A DNA stretch of 25,232 nucleotides from Nemertoderma westbladi. Taxonomy: Eukaryota; Xenacoelomorpha; Nemertodermatida; Nemertodermatidae. The notes under the pieces are model-generated. The model searched no databases, was not told the DNA's origin, and saw only the letters and a list, made by a program, of their open reading frames with translations. Below, one piece after another: positions 10,023-19,577 of the stretch. A program made the position numbers and the translations under genes. Where the stretch lies: NCBI GenBank assembly GCA_032718475.1, contig JAUCBJ010000978.1, forward strand, positions 1 through 25,232. Reading direction: 5' to 3'. How positions within the stretch are numbered: position 1 is the first letter of the stretch; every line of letters begins with the position of its first letter.

Positions 10023-10545
10023 TTATAATTATGCAATTCTCCTTGTTCACTCCTACCAAATTTCAGATGGAATCTGATGGTTGGTTCTATAATTACACAG
10101 CTACTTCTACGATTCTGTCATTTCGCCCGCCTAGCGGCAGACAGGGGAACTTTAAAGTCTGTCTGTGTGTATAATTTCTACTTAAGCAACGGCGATAACT
10201 GCCCGATGAAGACATGGGAACTTGAAAGTCTAACTGTACAGTACATAAAATATGTTCAAACAAAAATAATGTTTATTAAAATCTACATTATTTTAGTTTT
10301 AGGTTAACTGAGGTAAATATTACATTGCAAGTCTTACAAATCATATTACTATTCATGTCATTTTTTGAGTAAGTTTGACTGGCCCATTTGATTCAAAATT
10401 GATTTATTAAATTAAATGAACGGGAAAAGGGCCACCTTTACTATCATAAAGAATGAGATGATTTACATTAGGGCCACAAATATACATCTTTTACAGTGGC
10501 CCATTTGCATCCAAATTTATCTTACAAATAAACTGCACTGTAAGA
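10023..10545 (+). repeat. ~530-bp tandem segmental duplication, copy 2
   Basis: This is the downstream partner of 9340-9870. The copies agree closely in the 3' part (GGCCCATTTGATTCAAAATT onward) and diverge most around 10170-10240. The 76-codon forward frame at 10077-10307 lies in this repeat and is broken in copy 1, so it is not a gene. Confidence 0.9.
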
Positions 10546-10824
10546 ATGAAGAGAAATAAGATAGGGCCTGAGTTATATAGGTACACTATACCTACATATC
10601 TCACTTTATAGATATATAAGTTGGCCCTTTCGCTCGTTTTTTCATCTTTATGTATGTATATTAAAATGGTATATGTAGGAACATATATACACGAGATATG
10701 TAGATATACTAATGGCCCTTTTTACTTCCATTCAGTGTTATATAGGTACATAATACCCTTCATTTCAAAGATACATATCTATGGCCCTTTAGGCCGAACG
10801 TACATATATATATATATATAGATA

Positions 10825-11014
10825 TATAATAATATTTTAAGATTTCAAAAAGTGACAACTTATATGATCAATCACTAAAAATTTATTTTTTTATTATTAT
10901 TAGCTTTCGATAGCTCTGTGGAGAGCTATCGAAAGCTAATAATAATAAAAAAATAAATTTTTAGTGATTGATCATATAAGTTGTCACTTTTTGAAATCTT
11001 AAAATATTATTATA
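10825..11014. repeat. perfect hairpin, 93-bp arms, 4-nt loop
   Basis: Bases 10825-10917 are the exact reverse complement of 10922-11014, with loop GTGG at 10918-10921. I aligned the arms base by base and found no mismatch. The stem tip is GATAGCTCT/AGAGCTATC. The structure lies immediately right of the TA tract that follows the 4.07-kb transposon. Confidence 0.97.
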
Positions 11015-11119
11015 CTAAAACAACTTGATCTCACACCCTACAGTCATATTCCCTAACTTTCTTTACTTAATTTAAACTTATATATAGATATATATATATA
11101 GATATATATATATAGATAT

Positions 11120-11305
11120 TTCGAAATAACACCCATTGAAAAGGTCCATTACAAAGGCAGGGGAAAGAAAGATCAGCGACGGGAGATCCGTACAAGGGAA
11201 GGATACTGGCAGTGCACCTTAAGAACAATCAAGCCATTTGGTCTCAACACTATAAATGAAGCGGTTTGCAATAATTTCGGCTTAGACGTATTTAATCCAG
11301 ATTAG
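11120..11305 (+). pseudogene. C-terminal fragment of a Penelope-like (GIY-YIG type) element protein
   Basis: Sixty-one codons are open from about 11120 to a TAG at 11303-11305. Key words are FEITPIEKVH, then REGYWQCTLRTIKPFGLN. The pattern R-x-x-E-x-(Y/F)-W-x3-L-x-T-x2-P-x-G-L-N is typical of the C-terminal part of GIY-YIG endonuclease domains fused to reverse transcriptases in Penelope-like elements, where it helps cut the target. The catalytic GIY and YIG strands and the whole reverse transcriptase are missing. The fragment begins right after a (TA)n/GATA tract, as expected for a 5'-truncated insertion. The family call is from memory of the motif. Confidence 0.55.
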
Positions 11306-11798
11306 AGAACTCATTATGTAGACTAATGTACTGTAGACGCTTAATTTTCATGGAAACTGTAATGAATTAGCTATTTATTTATTTAATTATTTAAATCACT
11401 TGAAAAAGAAATATTATATTATTTCGAAAGCTTGTGTAATTTCTTATAATTTTTATTTAACGTGGTTGATCTTGGTTTCCTTACAATTATATTTATATAT
11501 ATATATAGATATATAGATAGCATGTTCAGCGTAACTATTCCTGTTATCAGCTAGTTCACTTATACAATGGTTCATATACAACTGTTTGTTATCTACTGCA
11601 GCTCCATCCAAAGTTATTTGGGGAGTCCTCCTGGGATACACACTGTACCATTGGTTGTCATATTAGTGGCGGATCACAACAAGAATTGGGTGATTAGTTC
11701 TCGAGATATTTCATAAAAAGCGTGGGCCTGCATTTCGCGCATCTATACCATCCATACCATGTAAATATTTTACTAAAAATATTACATTCAATGAACTT
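11306..11798. other. possible 3' tail of the Penelope-like fragment, then unannotated
   Basis: AT-rich sequence with a short TA/GATA tract near 11491-11516. A 62-codon minus-strand frame at 11453-11641 shows no family resemblance. I see no gene. Confidence 0.45.
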
Positions 11799-12068
11799 AC
11801 TGAATCACGAATAGGCTTATTCGAATCACAATGATAAAATGATTGGGTGTAGCTGTAGATACCATCAAATCAAGAATAATAATGTTAATAATGTTAATAC
11901 TTTTCTATTTCTATATTTTTCACGAAAGGTTTAGGGCAGCACAACTCAATGGTTCAGAGATCATTGGCATATTTATGACTGCCATATGTTGAATACTAAT
12001 TACTCTACTCATGTTTTGATGGTGTCTACATTGATCATTGCGAATGAGCCTATTATTCTTGATTCAGT
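11799..12068. repeat. inverted-repeat element, ~270 bp
   Basis: ACTGAATCACGAATAGGCTT at 11799 recurs inverted at the right end (minus strand: ACTGAATCAAGAATAATAGG from 12068), and CATTCG/CAATGAT words follow on both sides. The arms are about 35 bp and imperfect because of a 3-bp indel. The interior is AT-rich and non-coding. It is probably a MITE; I see no target-site duplication. Confidence 0.6.
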
Positions 12069-12607
12069 CATGTCTTTGATTTATTATTTTGAGTGCAATT
12101 TATCTATGGAATTAAAACTGTATGACGGTTCGAGCTGGCCCACACTTTTTATTTAATATCTCGAACATCATTTTGCACAGATTTTTTGCATGTGATGTTT
12201 TTGCTGAAATTGGGGAACAATGGATGGTGGGAGCTTAAATTTGCGAAAAAAGTTTTTTCAACCCACCTTAGCAAAGAATCGACATTGTAATTGCGAGGTG
12301 CAAATTATTGCATTGTTTCACTTTTCTCAAAAAATATATTAATTTCTATTTTATCAACTATTCGTTTGACGCAGCAAACTTTGCTCTCGAGAAAGATTCG
12401 ACCGCGAGCAAGTTTCGCCCTCAAAATGAGTGTTAACAACCTAGTTTTTTGTTTTGGTTGGACAAATTCGTTTGTGTTTATTATTGTTTATTTCAGGCTA
12501 TACGGCCCATAGTAAAATATATATATATACACTAACACAAATGATACAAGACATATTAGTAATATAATTAAATAGCACATATTATTATCCTAACTAAATA
12601 TTCTACT
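12069..12607. other. no gene seen
   Basis: A 73-codon forward frame at 12291-12512 has no recognisable domain. Part of this stretch may be old 3' flank of the minus-strand LINE whose reading frame ends at 13586. Confidence 0.5.
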
Positions 12608-13567
12608 GTATTGGTGACTATGTTCTACGCATGTCCTTAGATCATCATAATGATGATGGGGTGATGATAACTCCACTTACTGGCTCCAGAAGTCGAGGAA
12701 ATCCTGCCAAGTACCTAACTGATCTAGACTTTGCTGATGACTTAGGAGTACTCTCAGAATCATTAGAGGGAGCCCAGCGGCTCCTCAGCTCATTAGAACA
12801 TGCTGCTTCTAGTGTTGGTCTTTTTATTAACTCCAGAAAGACCAAAATTCTGACAGTTAACTTTGAAAGTCCTCAGCAAGTCTCTGATCGGATGAGCATA
12901 AGCTCAAAGGATGGTATGCTTGAGCATGTAGACGACTTCTGTTACCTGGGATCATGGATCCGGAAGTCAGGGGAGGACCTTCGAATACGTAAGGGAAAGG
13001 CATGGGCAGCCTTGAATAGGCTTTCCAGGATTTGGAAGTCACCTAGAATTAATCGGAAACTTAAGGTCCGATTATTTAAAGCAGCAGTAGTTCCAGTACT
13101 CCTCTACGGGAGTCAATGCTGGGCTCTAACTGCTGAGGACACCAAATCTCTGGATGGCACATTCACAAGAATGCTACGCCGGGTACATTGTGTCAAGTAC
13201 AATGCACACATCTCCAACCAGACACTATATAACATTGGAGGTGTCTCATTGGTTCCCCCAAGCTTGACACTAGAACAAAATCGCCTCCGCTTTGCAGGAC
13301 ATTGCTTTCGCCGTGAGGACCAGCCAGTGCATAATCTTGTACTTTGGCAGCCTCATGGAGTGAATAAGCATGGTGGACAGCCCATGACTTTCTTGAGACG
13401 CATCTTAAAGGACACTGGCCTTAAAGATGCGGATGATCTAGCAAATGTCATGGGTGATAGGGAGTTGTGGCGGTGCAATTTTGTTGACAAGCCGGCACAG
13501 CATTCTTAAAAATGCAGCTGCAATGCAGCATGCCGATCCTAGTAGTAGTAGTAGTAGTATTGGTGAC
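12608..13567 (+). mobile_element. 5'-truncated LINE insertion with 11-bp target-site duplication
   Basis: GTATTGGTGAC occurs at 12608-12618 and again at 13557-13567, exactly bracketing a LINE fragment (12619-13556). The fragment ends in an (AGT)6 microsatellite tail at 13541-13558, whose last bases overlap the right repeat. A target-site duplication, 5' truncation and short-repeat tail together are the signature of target-primed reverse transcription. The insertion landed next to the 3' end of the minus-strand LINE. Confidence 0.88.
12619..13509 (+). pseudogene. LINE reverse transcriptase, C-terminal part (5'-truncated, frame intact)
   Basis: The frame is open from the first base after the target-site duplication (YVLRMSLDHH...) to TAA at 13507-13509, 296 codons with no stop or frameshift. 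It begins inside the reverse transcriptase palm, just before motif C (LDFADD; FADD at residues 34-37 from the ATG at 12631). It continues through the motif D lysine region (NSRKTKIL), the thumb (YLGSWI), the conserved AAVVPVLLYGSQCW, and the C-terminal LRFAGHCFRR region. The endonuclease and palm motifs A and B are absent, so it cannot move itself. The ATG is internal to the family protein. The intact frame suggests a fairly recent insertion. The motifs resemble non-LTR endonuclease-reverse transcriptases; I do not assign the clade. Confidence 0.9.
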
Positions 13568-13585
13568 AGAAATTAAATGTAGTAC

Positions 13586-14001
13586 TTAAAATATCGTTAT
13601 TGGATTTAGATACTCTTCTCTCGAGACTACCCAGAGACGCATGATGAATGTGTACGAACATGGTAGGTTGAGCCGACCAAATGTCAATGACATGCTCGTC
13701 GGTTCATCATTAGTCATTCTAGGGACATTAAATAATAAACGAACAGCATTGTTATATGCAACCGATAGCTTATTAAACACTGCACCAGTATAATTACGCC
13801 GTGCCCACAATGCATTACAATACACTGGTGTTATGTAAGCTTTAACTAAGCACTTTTTAACATTATCTGAGCATCTTCCAAATTTTCTAACGAGCATATT
13901 CGCCCTAGCGTATATCGAGCACGTCTGTGATTTAATATCAAAGTCATCATCCGTACTACAATGCAACCAGTGTCCTAGGTACTTGAATTTTTCTACTATG
14001 T
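13586..14001 (-). pseudogene. minus-strand LINE, C-terminal half (separated by insertion)
   Basis: Reading the minus strand from 13999, the frame gives IVEKFKYLGHWLHCSTDDD, the thumb motif FKYLGH, then the conserved connection region VKKCLVKAYITPVYCNALW, and ends at a stop at 13586-13588. This continues the reading frame interrupted at 18777. It is 138 codons without a stop. The right half of the same gene is at 18777-19577. The 3' untranslated part is cut short by the LINE at 12608-13567. Confidence 0.88.
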
Positions 14002-14168
14002 GGGGCGAGCCACGAAGTGAGTGAGCCTTAGCGTAGTGGTACCATTAATCAACCTGTGGGGCGAGCCACGAAGTGAGTGAGCCTTAGCGTAGTGGTACCA
14101 TTAATCAACCTGTGGGGCGAGCCACGAAGTGAGTGAGCCTTAGCGTAGTGGTACCATTAATCAACCTG
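14002..14168 (+). repeat. 56-bp leader repeat, three near-identical copies
   Basis: Three copies start GGGGCGAGCCACGAAG at 14002, 14058 and 14114, contain GTGAGCCTTAGCGTAG and GGTACC, and end CAACCTG. They occur only at the left end of the array, not between units, so they belong to the array's outer end. They are much more GC-rich than the rest. Confidence 0.95.
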
Positions 14169-15733
14169 TCGTTCTGTCGTTCTGTCGTTCTGTCGTTCTG
14201 TCGCGTCCAATTTTAAACGTTAATAACTCAGCCAATCTTTGATGAAATCTATCCAAACTTGGTACACATGTTGTTTGGCAAAAGTTTAGAAATTTTCCAA
14301 GTAGAATTTCCGTGTGGCCTTCGAGAAGCTAAGATAATAGCAGTTAATTAGTTAATTAAGTTGATTACGGTAAAAACACCATTTTCAACCTGCCTGTTAA
14401 AGGAAATTAATTGTTTTACAGTATACGATTTAAATAATTATACTTAAAAATTATACAGATGTAATCCACATACGCCATTCTATTATAGTTTTTAATTAGT
14501 TCAAGTGATTTGCTTTATTAATTGTGTCTTAATTGATCTAAAGTAATTAAAACGTCATAAAAAATTGATTCTCATTAAATACTGCTCATTTATTGGCTAA
14601 CATGCTGGTACGATGGAAGGATGTGTGTGTAAGGCAGCTAGTGCTGGGAATGATTATTGGTCAAGTCTCTGCTGGTGTGGAGCTAGCTGGGAGTTGTGGC
14701 TGTAGACTAACCAGAGAGAAATTGTAATAGGCAACCAGTATTGCTATTCCAGCCCAGGCAGCATTCCAACATCCCAACATCCTTCCTGTATTGACTCTAC
14801 TATAAGTGTTGTATTGCTATCTCAGGTAAATGACAGATATAATAACATAAATACCATCCATGGCATGGCTGTTGTGTAGGCTTATCTGAAATAGTTTATT
14901 CCACAATGTATATGTCTGGTTATTTTTTAATTGAATATTTGCAAAGTAGTAAAATTAATGTTCTTAAAAATAATATTATTATTTTATATGTAACCTAGGA
15001 AATTAGCTACATTTTTTCGCTGCAGCTTTAAGAGTGTACATTGATTTAATATTATTTCAATACCCATATTACTACATCGGCATAAGATGCGTTGGCGTTG
15101 TATCACACATCTCCACATATCACACATCTCCACATAGATGTATCAACAGTTACTCGCACAGTTTCGAAACTTCGCATAGTTATAACTGTATAAAGATCGT
15201 CAGTCTGCGTTTAGGAAAAATATTTTATGACAAAACAGGACAAGCGACGAGCGCAACGAGGCATATAATGAAGACGAGTACTGCGTTGACTAAATTGTTA
15301 TATAAACCACCTGGCTTCACATATTGATCGCATCCCTAGTTATTATTATTATAAAGATCGTCCTAGCCTGCGTTTAAGAAATATATTTAAATACAAAACA
15401 GGACGAACGCAAAGAGGCTTATAATGAAAACGAGTACTGCGTTTATTATATTCCTATAAACCACCTGGCTTTGCATATTTAACGTGCGATTGGAAATAAG
15501 TTCGTGCTACCCTTCCGTGGGTGGTAGATGTCGCGGTTATGTATTGGTGGGTGGGGGGAGGGGGGGGGGGGGGGTGTGCAGATTAAAAGGGGTGAACACG
15601 TACTGTCCCCCTTTCTTTGATTAATTGGTGGTGTGGGTTAATATCTCATAACCTGATTTTGTGATACAGTCGCACAATTTTAATTTGTATCTCATAAATG
15701 GGCCTCGTGCTGCGCGAAGGCCCCACGAACGTG
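14169..15733 (+). repeat. array unit 1 (1565 bp)
   Basis: It begins with four TCGTTCTG octamers and ends GGCCCCACGAACGTG. It contains a diverged internal duplication of ~135 bp (about 15190-15327 and 15351-15482) sharing TATAAAGATCGTC, CTGCGTTTA, AAAACAGGAC, GACGAGTACTGCGTT-like and TATAAACCACCTGGCTT words. A 97-codon forward frame at 15034-15327 is not conserved as a protein in unit 2. A G-rich tract sits at about 15550-15575, and the terminal hairpin GGGCCT/AGGCCC at 15700-15723. Confidence 0.93.
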
Positions 15734-17242
15734 TCGTTCTGTCGTTCTGTCGCGTTCAATTTTAAACGTTAATAACTCGGCCAATCTTTGATGAAATCTA
15801 TCCAAACTTGGTACACATGTTGATTGGCAAAAGTTTAGAAATTTTCCAAGTAGAATTTCCGTGTGGCCTTCGAGAAGCTAAGATAATAGCAGTTAATTAG
15901 TTAATTAAGTTGATTACTGTAAAAACACCATTTTCAACCTGCCTTTTAAAGGAAATTAATTGTTTTACAGTATAAGATTTAAATAATTATACTTAAAAAT
16001 TATACAGATGTAATCCACATACGCCATTCTATTATAGTTTTTAATTAGTTCAAGTGATTTGCTTTAATAATTGTGTCTTTAATTGATCTAAAGTAATTAA
16101 AACGGCGTAAAAAATTGATTCTCATTAAATACTGCTCATTTATTGGCCAACATGCTGGTACATAGATGGAAGGATGTGTCTTAAGCCAGCCAGTTGCTGG
16201 GAATGATTATTGGTCAAGTCTCTGCTGGTGTGGAGCTAGCTGGGAGTTGTGGCTGTAGACTAACCAGAGGAATTGTAATAGGCAACCAGCAATGCTATTC
16301 CAGCCCAGACAGCATTCTTTAAATACAACATCCCAACATTGACTCTACTATAAGTGTTGTATTGCTATCTCAGGTAAATGACAGATATAATAACATAAAT
16401 ACTGTTGTAGGCTTCTGAAATAGTTTATTCCACAATGTATATGTCTGGTTATTTTTTAATTGAATTTTTGCAAAGTAGTAAAATTAATGTTCTTAAAAAT
16501 AATATTATTATTTTATATGTAACCTAGGAAATTAGCTACATTTTTTCGCTGCAGCTTTAAGAGTGTACATTGATTTAATATTATTTCAATACCCATATTA
16601 CTACATCGGCATAAGATGCGTTGGCGTTGTATCACACATCTCCACATATCACACATCTCCACATAGATGTATCGCACAGTTTCGAAACTTCGCATAGTTA
16701 TAACTGTATAAAGATCGTCAGTCTGCGTTTAGGAAAAATATTTTATGACAAAACAGGACAAGCGACGAGCGCAACGAGGCATATAATGAAGACGAGTACC
16801 TCGTTGACTAAATTATTATATAAACCACCTGGCTTCACATATTGATCGCATCCCTAGTTATTATTATTATAAATATCGTCAGCCTGCGTTTAAGAAATAT
16901 ATTTAAATACAAAACAGGACGAACGCAAAGAGGCTTATAATGAAAACGAGTACTGCGTTTATTATATTCCTATAAACCACCTGGCTTTGCATATTTAACG
17001 TGCGATTGGAAATAAGTTCGTGCTACCCTTCCGTGGGTGGTAGATGTCCCGGTTATGTATTGGTGGTTGGGAAGGTTGGGGGGGGGGGGAATTAAAGGGG
17101 GTGAACACGTACTGTCCCCCTTTCTTTGATTGATTGGTGGTGTGGGTAAATTTCTCAAAACCTGATTTTGTGACACAGTCGCTCAATTTTAATTTGTATC
17201 TAATAAGTGGGCCTCGTGCTGCGCGAAGGCCCCACGAACGTG
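15734..17242 (+). repeat. array unit 2 (1509 bp)
   Basis: Two TCGTTCTG octamers start the unit. Relative to units 1 and 3 it lacks 11 bases after GATGTATC (near 16673), which shifts the frame that is open in the others. It keeps the internal duplication, the G-rich tract (about 17075-17090) and the terminal hairpin (17209-17232). Confidence 0.93.
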
Positions 17243-18775
17243 TCGTTCTGTCGTTCTGTCGTTCTGTCGCGTTCAATTTTAAACGTTAATAACTCGGCCA
17301 ATCTTTGATGAAATCTATCCAAACTTGGTACACATGTTGTTTGGCAAAAGTTTAGAAATTTTCCAAGTAGAATTTCAGTGTGGCCTTCGAGAAGCTAAGA
17401 TAATAGCAGTTAATTAGTTAATTAAGTTATTACGGTAAAAACACCATTTTCAACCTGCCTTTTAAAGGAAATTAATTGTTTTACAGTATAAGATTTAAAT
17501 AATTATAATTAAAAATTATACAGATGTAATCCCCAGACGCCATTCTATTATAGTTTTTAATTAGTTCAAGTGATTTGCTTTAATAATTGTGTCTTTAATT
17601 GATCTAAAGTAATTAAAACGGCAAAAAAAATTTATTCTCATTAAATACTGCTCATTTATTGGCCAACATGCTGGTACATAGATGGGATGTGTGTGTCATT
17701 CCCAGTTGCTGGGAATGATTATTTGTCAAGTCTCTGCTGGTGTGGAGCTAGCTGGCTTGGAGTTGTGGCTGTAGACTAACCAGAGAGGAATTGTACTGTA
17801 ATAGGCAACCAGTATTGCTATTCCAGCCCAGACAGCATTCTTTAAATTCACTATAAATGTTGTATTGCTATCTCAGGTGAATGACAGATATCATAACATA
17901 AATACTATCCATGGCATGGCTGTTGTGTAGGCTTCTGAAATAGTTTATTCCACAATGTATATGTCTGGTTATTTTTTAATTGAATTTTTGCAAAGTAGTA
18001 AAATTAATGTTCTTAAAAATAATATTATTATTTTATATGTAACCTAGGAAATTAGCTACATTTTTTCGCTGCAGCTTTAAGAGTGTACATTAATTTAATA
18101 TTATTTCAATACCCATATTACTACATCGGCATAAGATGCGTTGGCGTTGTATCACACATCTCCACATATCACACATATCCACATAGATGTATCAACAGTT
18201 ACTCGCACAGTTTCGAAACTTCGCATAGTTATAACTGTATAAAGATCGTCAGTCTGCGTTTAGGAAAAATATTTTATAACAAAACAGGACAAGCGACGAG
18301 CGCAACGAGGCATATAATGAAGACGAGTACTGCGTTGACTAAATTATTATATAAACCACCTGGCTTCACATATTGATCGCATCCCTAGTTATTATTATTA
18401 TAAAGAACGTCCTAGCCTGCGTTTAAGAAATATATTTAAATACAAAACAGGACGAACGCAACGAGGCTTATAATGAATACGAGTACTGCGTTTATTATAT
18501 TCCTATAAACCACCTGGCTTTGCATATTGAACGTGCGATTGGAAATAAGTTCGTGCTACCCTTCCGTGGGTGGTAGATGTCGCGGTTATGTATTGGTGGT
18601 TGGGAAGGGTGGGGGGGGGGGTGGGATTAAAAGGGGTGAACACGTACTGTCCCCCTTTCTTTGATTGATTGGTGGTGTGGGTAAATTTCTCAAAACCTGA
18701 TTTTGTGATACAGTCGCTCAATTTTAATTTGTATCTCATAACTGGGCCTCGTGCTGCGCGAAGGCCCCACGAACG
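17243..18775 (+). repeat. array unit 3 (~1533 bp)
   Basis: Three TCGTTCTG octamers start the unit. It lacks a ~25-bp piece before TATAAATGTTGTATTGC (near 17850) that is present in unit 1. It ends with the hairpin at 18744-18767 and ACGAACG, directly followed by host LINE sequence TGTCGATTGG. The small distinct indels in each unit show that the copies have diverged since the array formed. Confidence 0.93.
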
Positions 18776-18776
18776 T

Positions 18777-19577
18777 GTCGATTGGTCTGTTATATAGATA
18801 GACCCTACCTACTTCCAAACCTTTGCAACATTGAGGCACATAATATAAACATTTAGTCTTTACTGTATTAAACAAAATTGAATTAGCATTTGCAAAAGAT
18901 ACTGCCTTATTAATTAGTATTTGCAGGCCAATCATTGAGTTTGACAATAAGCACAAATCATCTGCGTACATGATATGGTTTATACGTAAACCTCATAAAC
19001 AACAACCTACACCCGTGTCAGTGAGTTGTTTACTTAAACCGTCAACGTATACAATAAATAATGTCGGGCTTAATAAACCACCCTGGCGGGTACCGTTAGA
19101 TACCGTAAACGTTGAGGATTTATTTCCATCCCAATTGACACACATTTGCTGCGTCCTATACCAAAAAGCTAACAACCGTACAATATATACCGGGAAACCT
19201 AACGCCAATAATTTCTTAAAAAGTTTAAAATGGTTTACTCTATCGAAGGCTTTGGAAGCATCTAACATACACACAAAAACCGGTGTGTCATTGGCAAGAT
19301 AATAGTTGATTAATTCCTTCAATGTATATACACATGTTTCTGTACCTAGTCCCGGTTTAAACCCGAACTGATTACCTCTAGTCGCAATATAATTATGACA
19401 CCTACTAAGTAAAATAATTTCTAGAATTATACTGAGCACCGTTGACAATGCGATACCTCGATAATTGTCCTTAGACGTTACATCACCAGTACGGTCCTTT
19501 AATAAAGGTATAATAATACTTAGCATTAAACTTTCAGGCATGTATCCATGTCCATGTTTGTGTAACCTATCGGGTCT
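18777..19577 (-). pseudogene. minus-strand LINE reverse transcriptase, palm region (one in-frame stop)
   Basis: Open on the minus strand from 19577 (RPDRLHKHGHGYMPESLM) to 18777, apart from a TGA at 18993-18995. In order: SIIIPLLKDRTGD, KDNYRGIALS, FGFKPGLGTETC, motif A LDASKAFDRVNH, motif B NGTRQGGLLSP, motif C YADD (18957-18968), and the motif D lysine in KTKCLYY. The enzyme would copy LINE RNA into the genome. The 5' end is truncated (no endonuclease). The C-terminal part continues at 13999 after the 4.78-kb insertion; joined codons give PID|IVEKFKYLGH in frame. The TGA replaces a codon between GVGCCL and GLRINH, about nine codons before YADD. Confidence 0.93.

Larger units (their letters stand above)
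6732..10802. mobile_element. 4.07-kb non-coding DNA transposon with GGGCC-rich subterminal zones
   Basis: A 21-bp terminal inverted repeat (6732-6752 and 10782-10802; 19 of 21 positions match) starts TACGTTCGG and ends AAGGGCCA. TA dinucleotide tracts flank both ends, and a TA duplication next to a CGTTCGG terminus would fit a TA-targeting element, though that is inference. The left 600 bp holds about 18 GGGCC or GGCCC pentamers on both strands. The right ~1.1 kb (9710-10795) holds about 15. The 2.3 kb between has about one. No transposase is visible, so it would be non-autonomous. Other repeats have landed in its core. Confidence 0.55.
14002..18775 (+). mobile_element. 4.78-kb tandem array of three ~1.5-kb non-coding units inside a LINE
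   Basis: Three head-to-tail units follow a 56-bp x3 leader: 14169-15733, 15734-17242 and 17243-18775. Each starts with TCGTTCTG repeats and TCGCGT(T/C)CAATTTTAAACG and ends with a GC-rich hairpin plus ACGAACGTG. The whole block splits the minus-strand LINE codons, and only TGT (13999-14001 and 18776-18778) is shared at the borders. There are no terminal inverted repeats and no protein. A 3' hairpin, lack of a sizeable duplication and head-to-tail tandem copies are seen in Helitron/Helentron-like rolling-circle elements. The 3' end lacks CTRR, so that assignment is only an inference. Confidence 0.75.

Noticed and set aside
15034-15327. 97-codon frame repeated in units 1 and 3 of the array
   Set aside because: Unit 2 has an 11-base deletion that shifts the frame, and the sequence is equally conserved outside it; conservation reflects recent duplication.
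16970-17276. Proline-rich minus-strand open frames in the array units
   Set aside because: They arise from reading the G-rich tract on the other strand; lengths and frames differ between units.
14002-18775. Ordinary satellite DNA
   Set aside because: The block has defined outer borders inside a LINE codon, an end-specific leader and only three units, which fits an inserted element better than a satellite locus.
18970-19302. 110-codon plus-strand frame
   Set aside because: It is the antisense shadow of the LINE reverse transcriptase on the minus strand.
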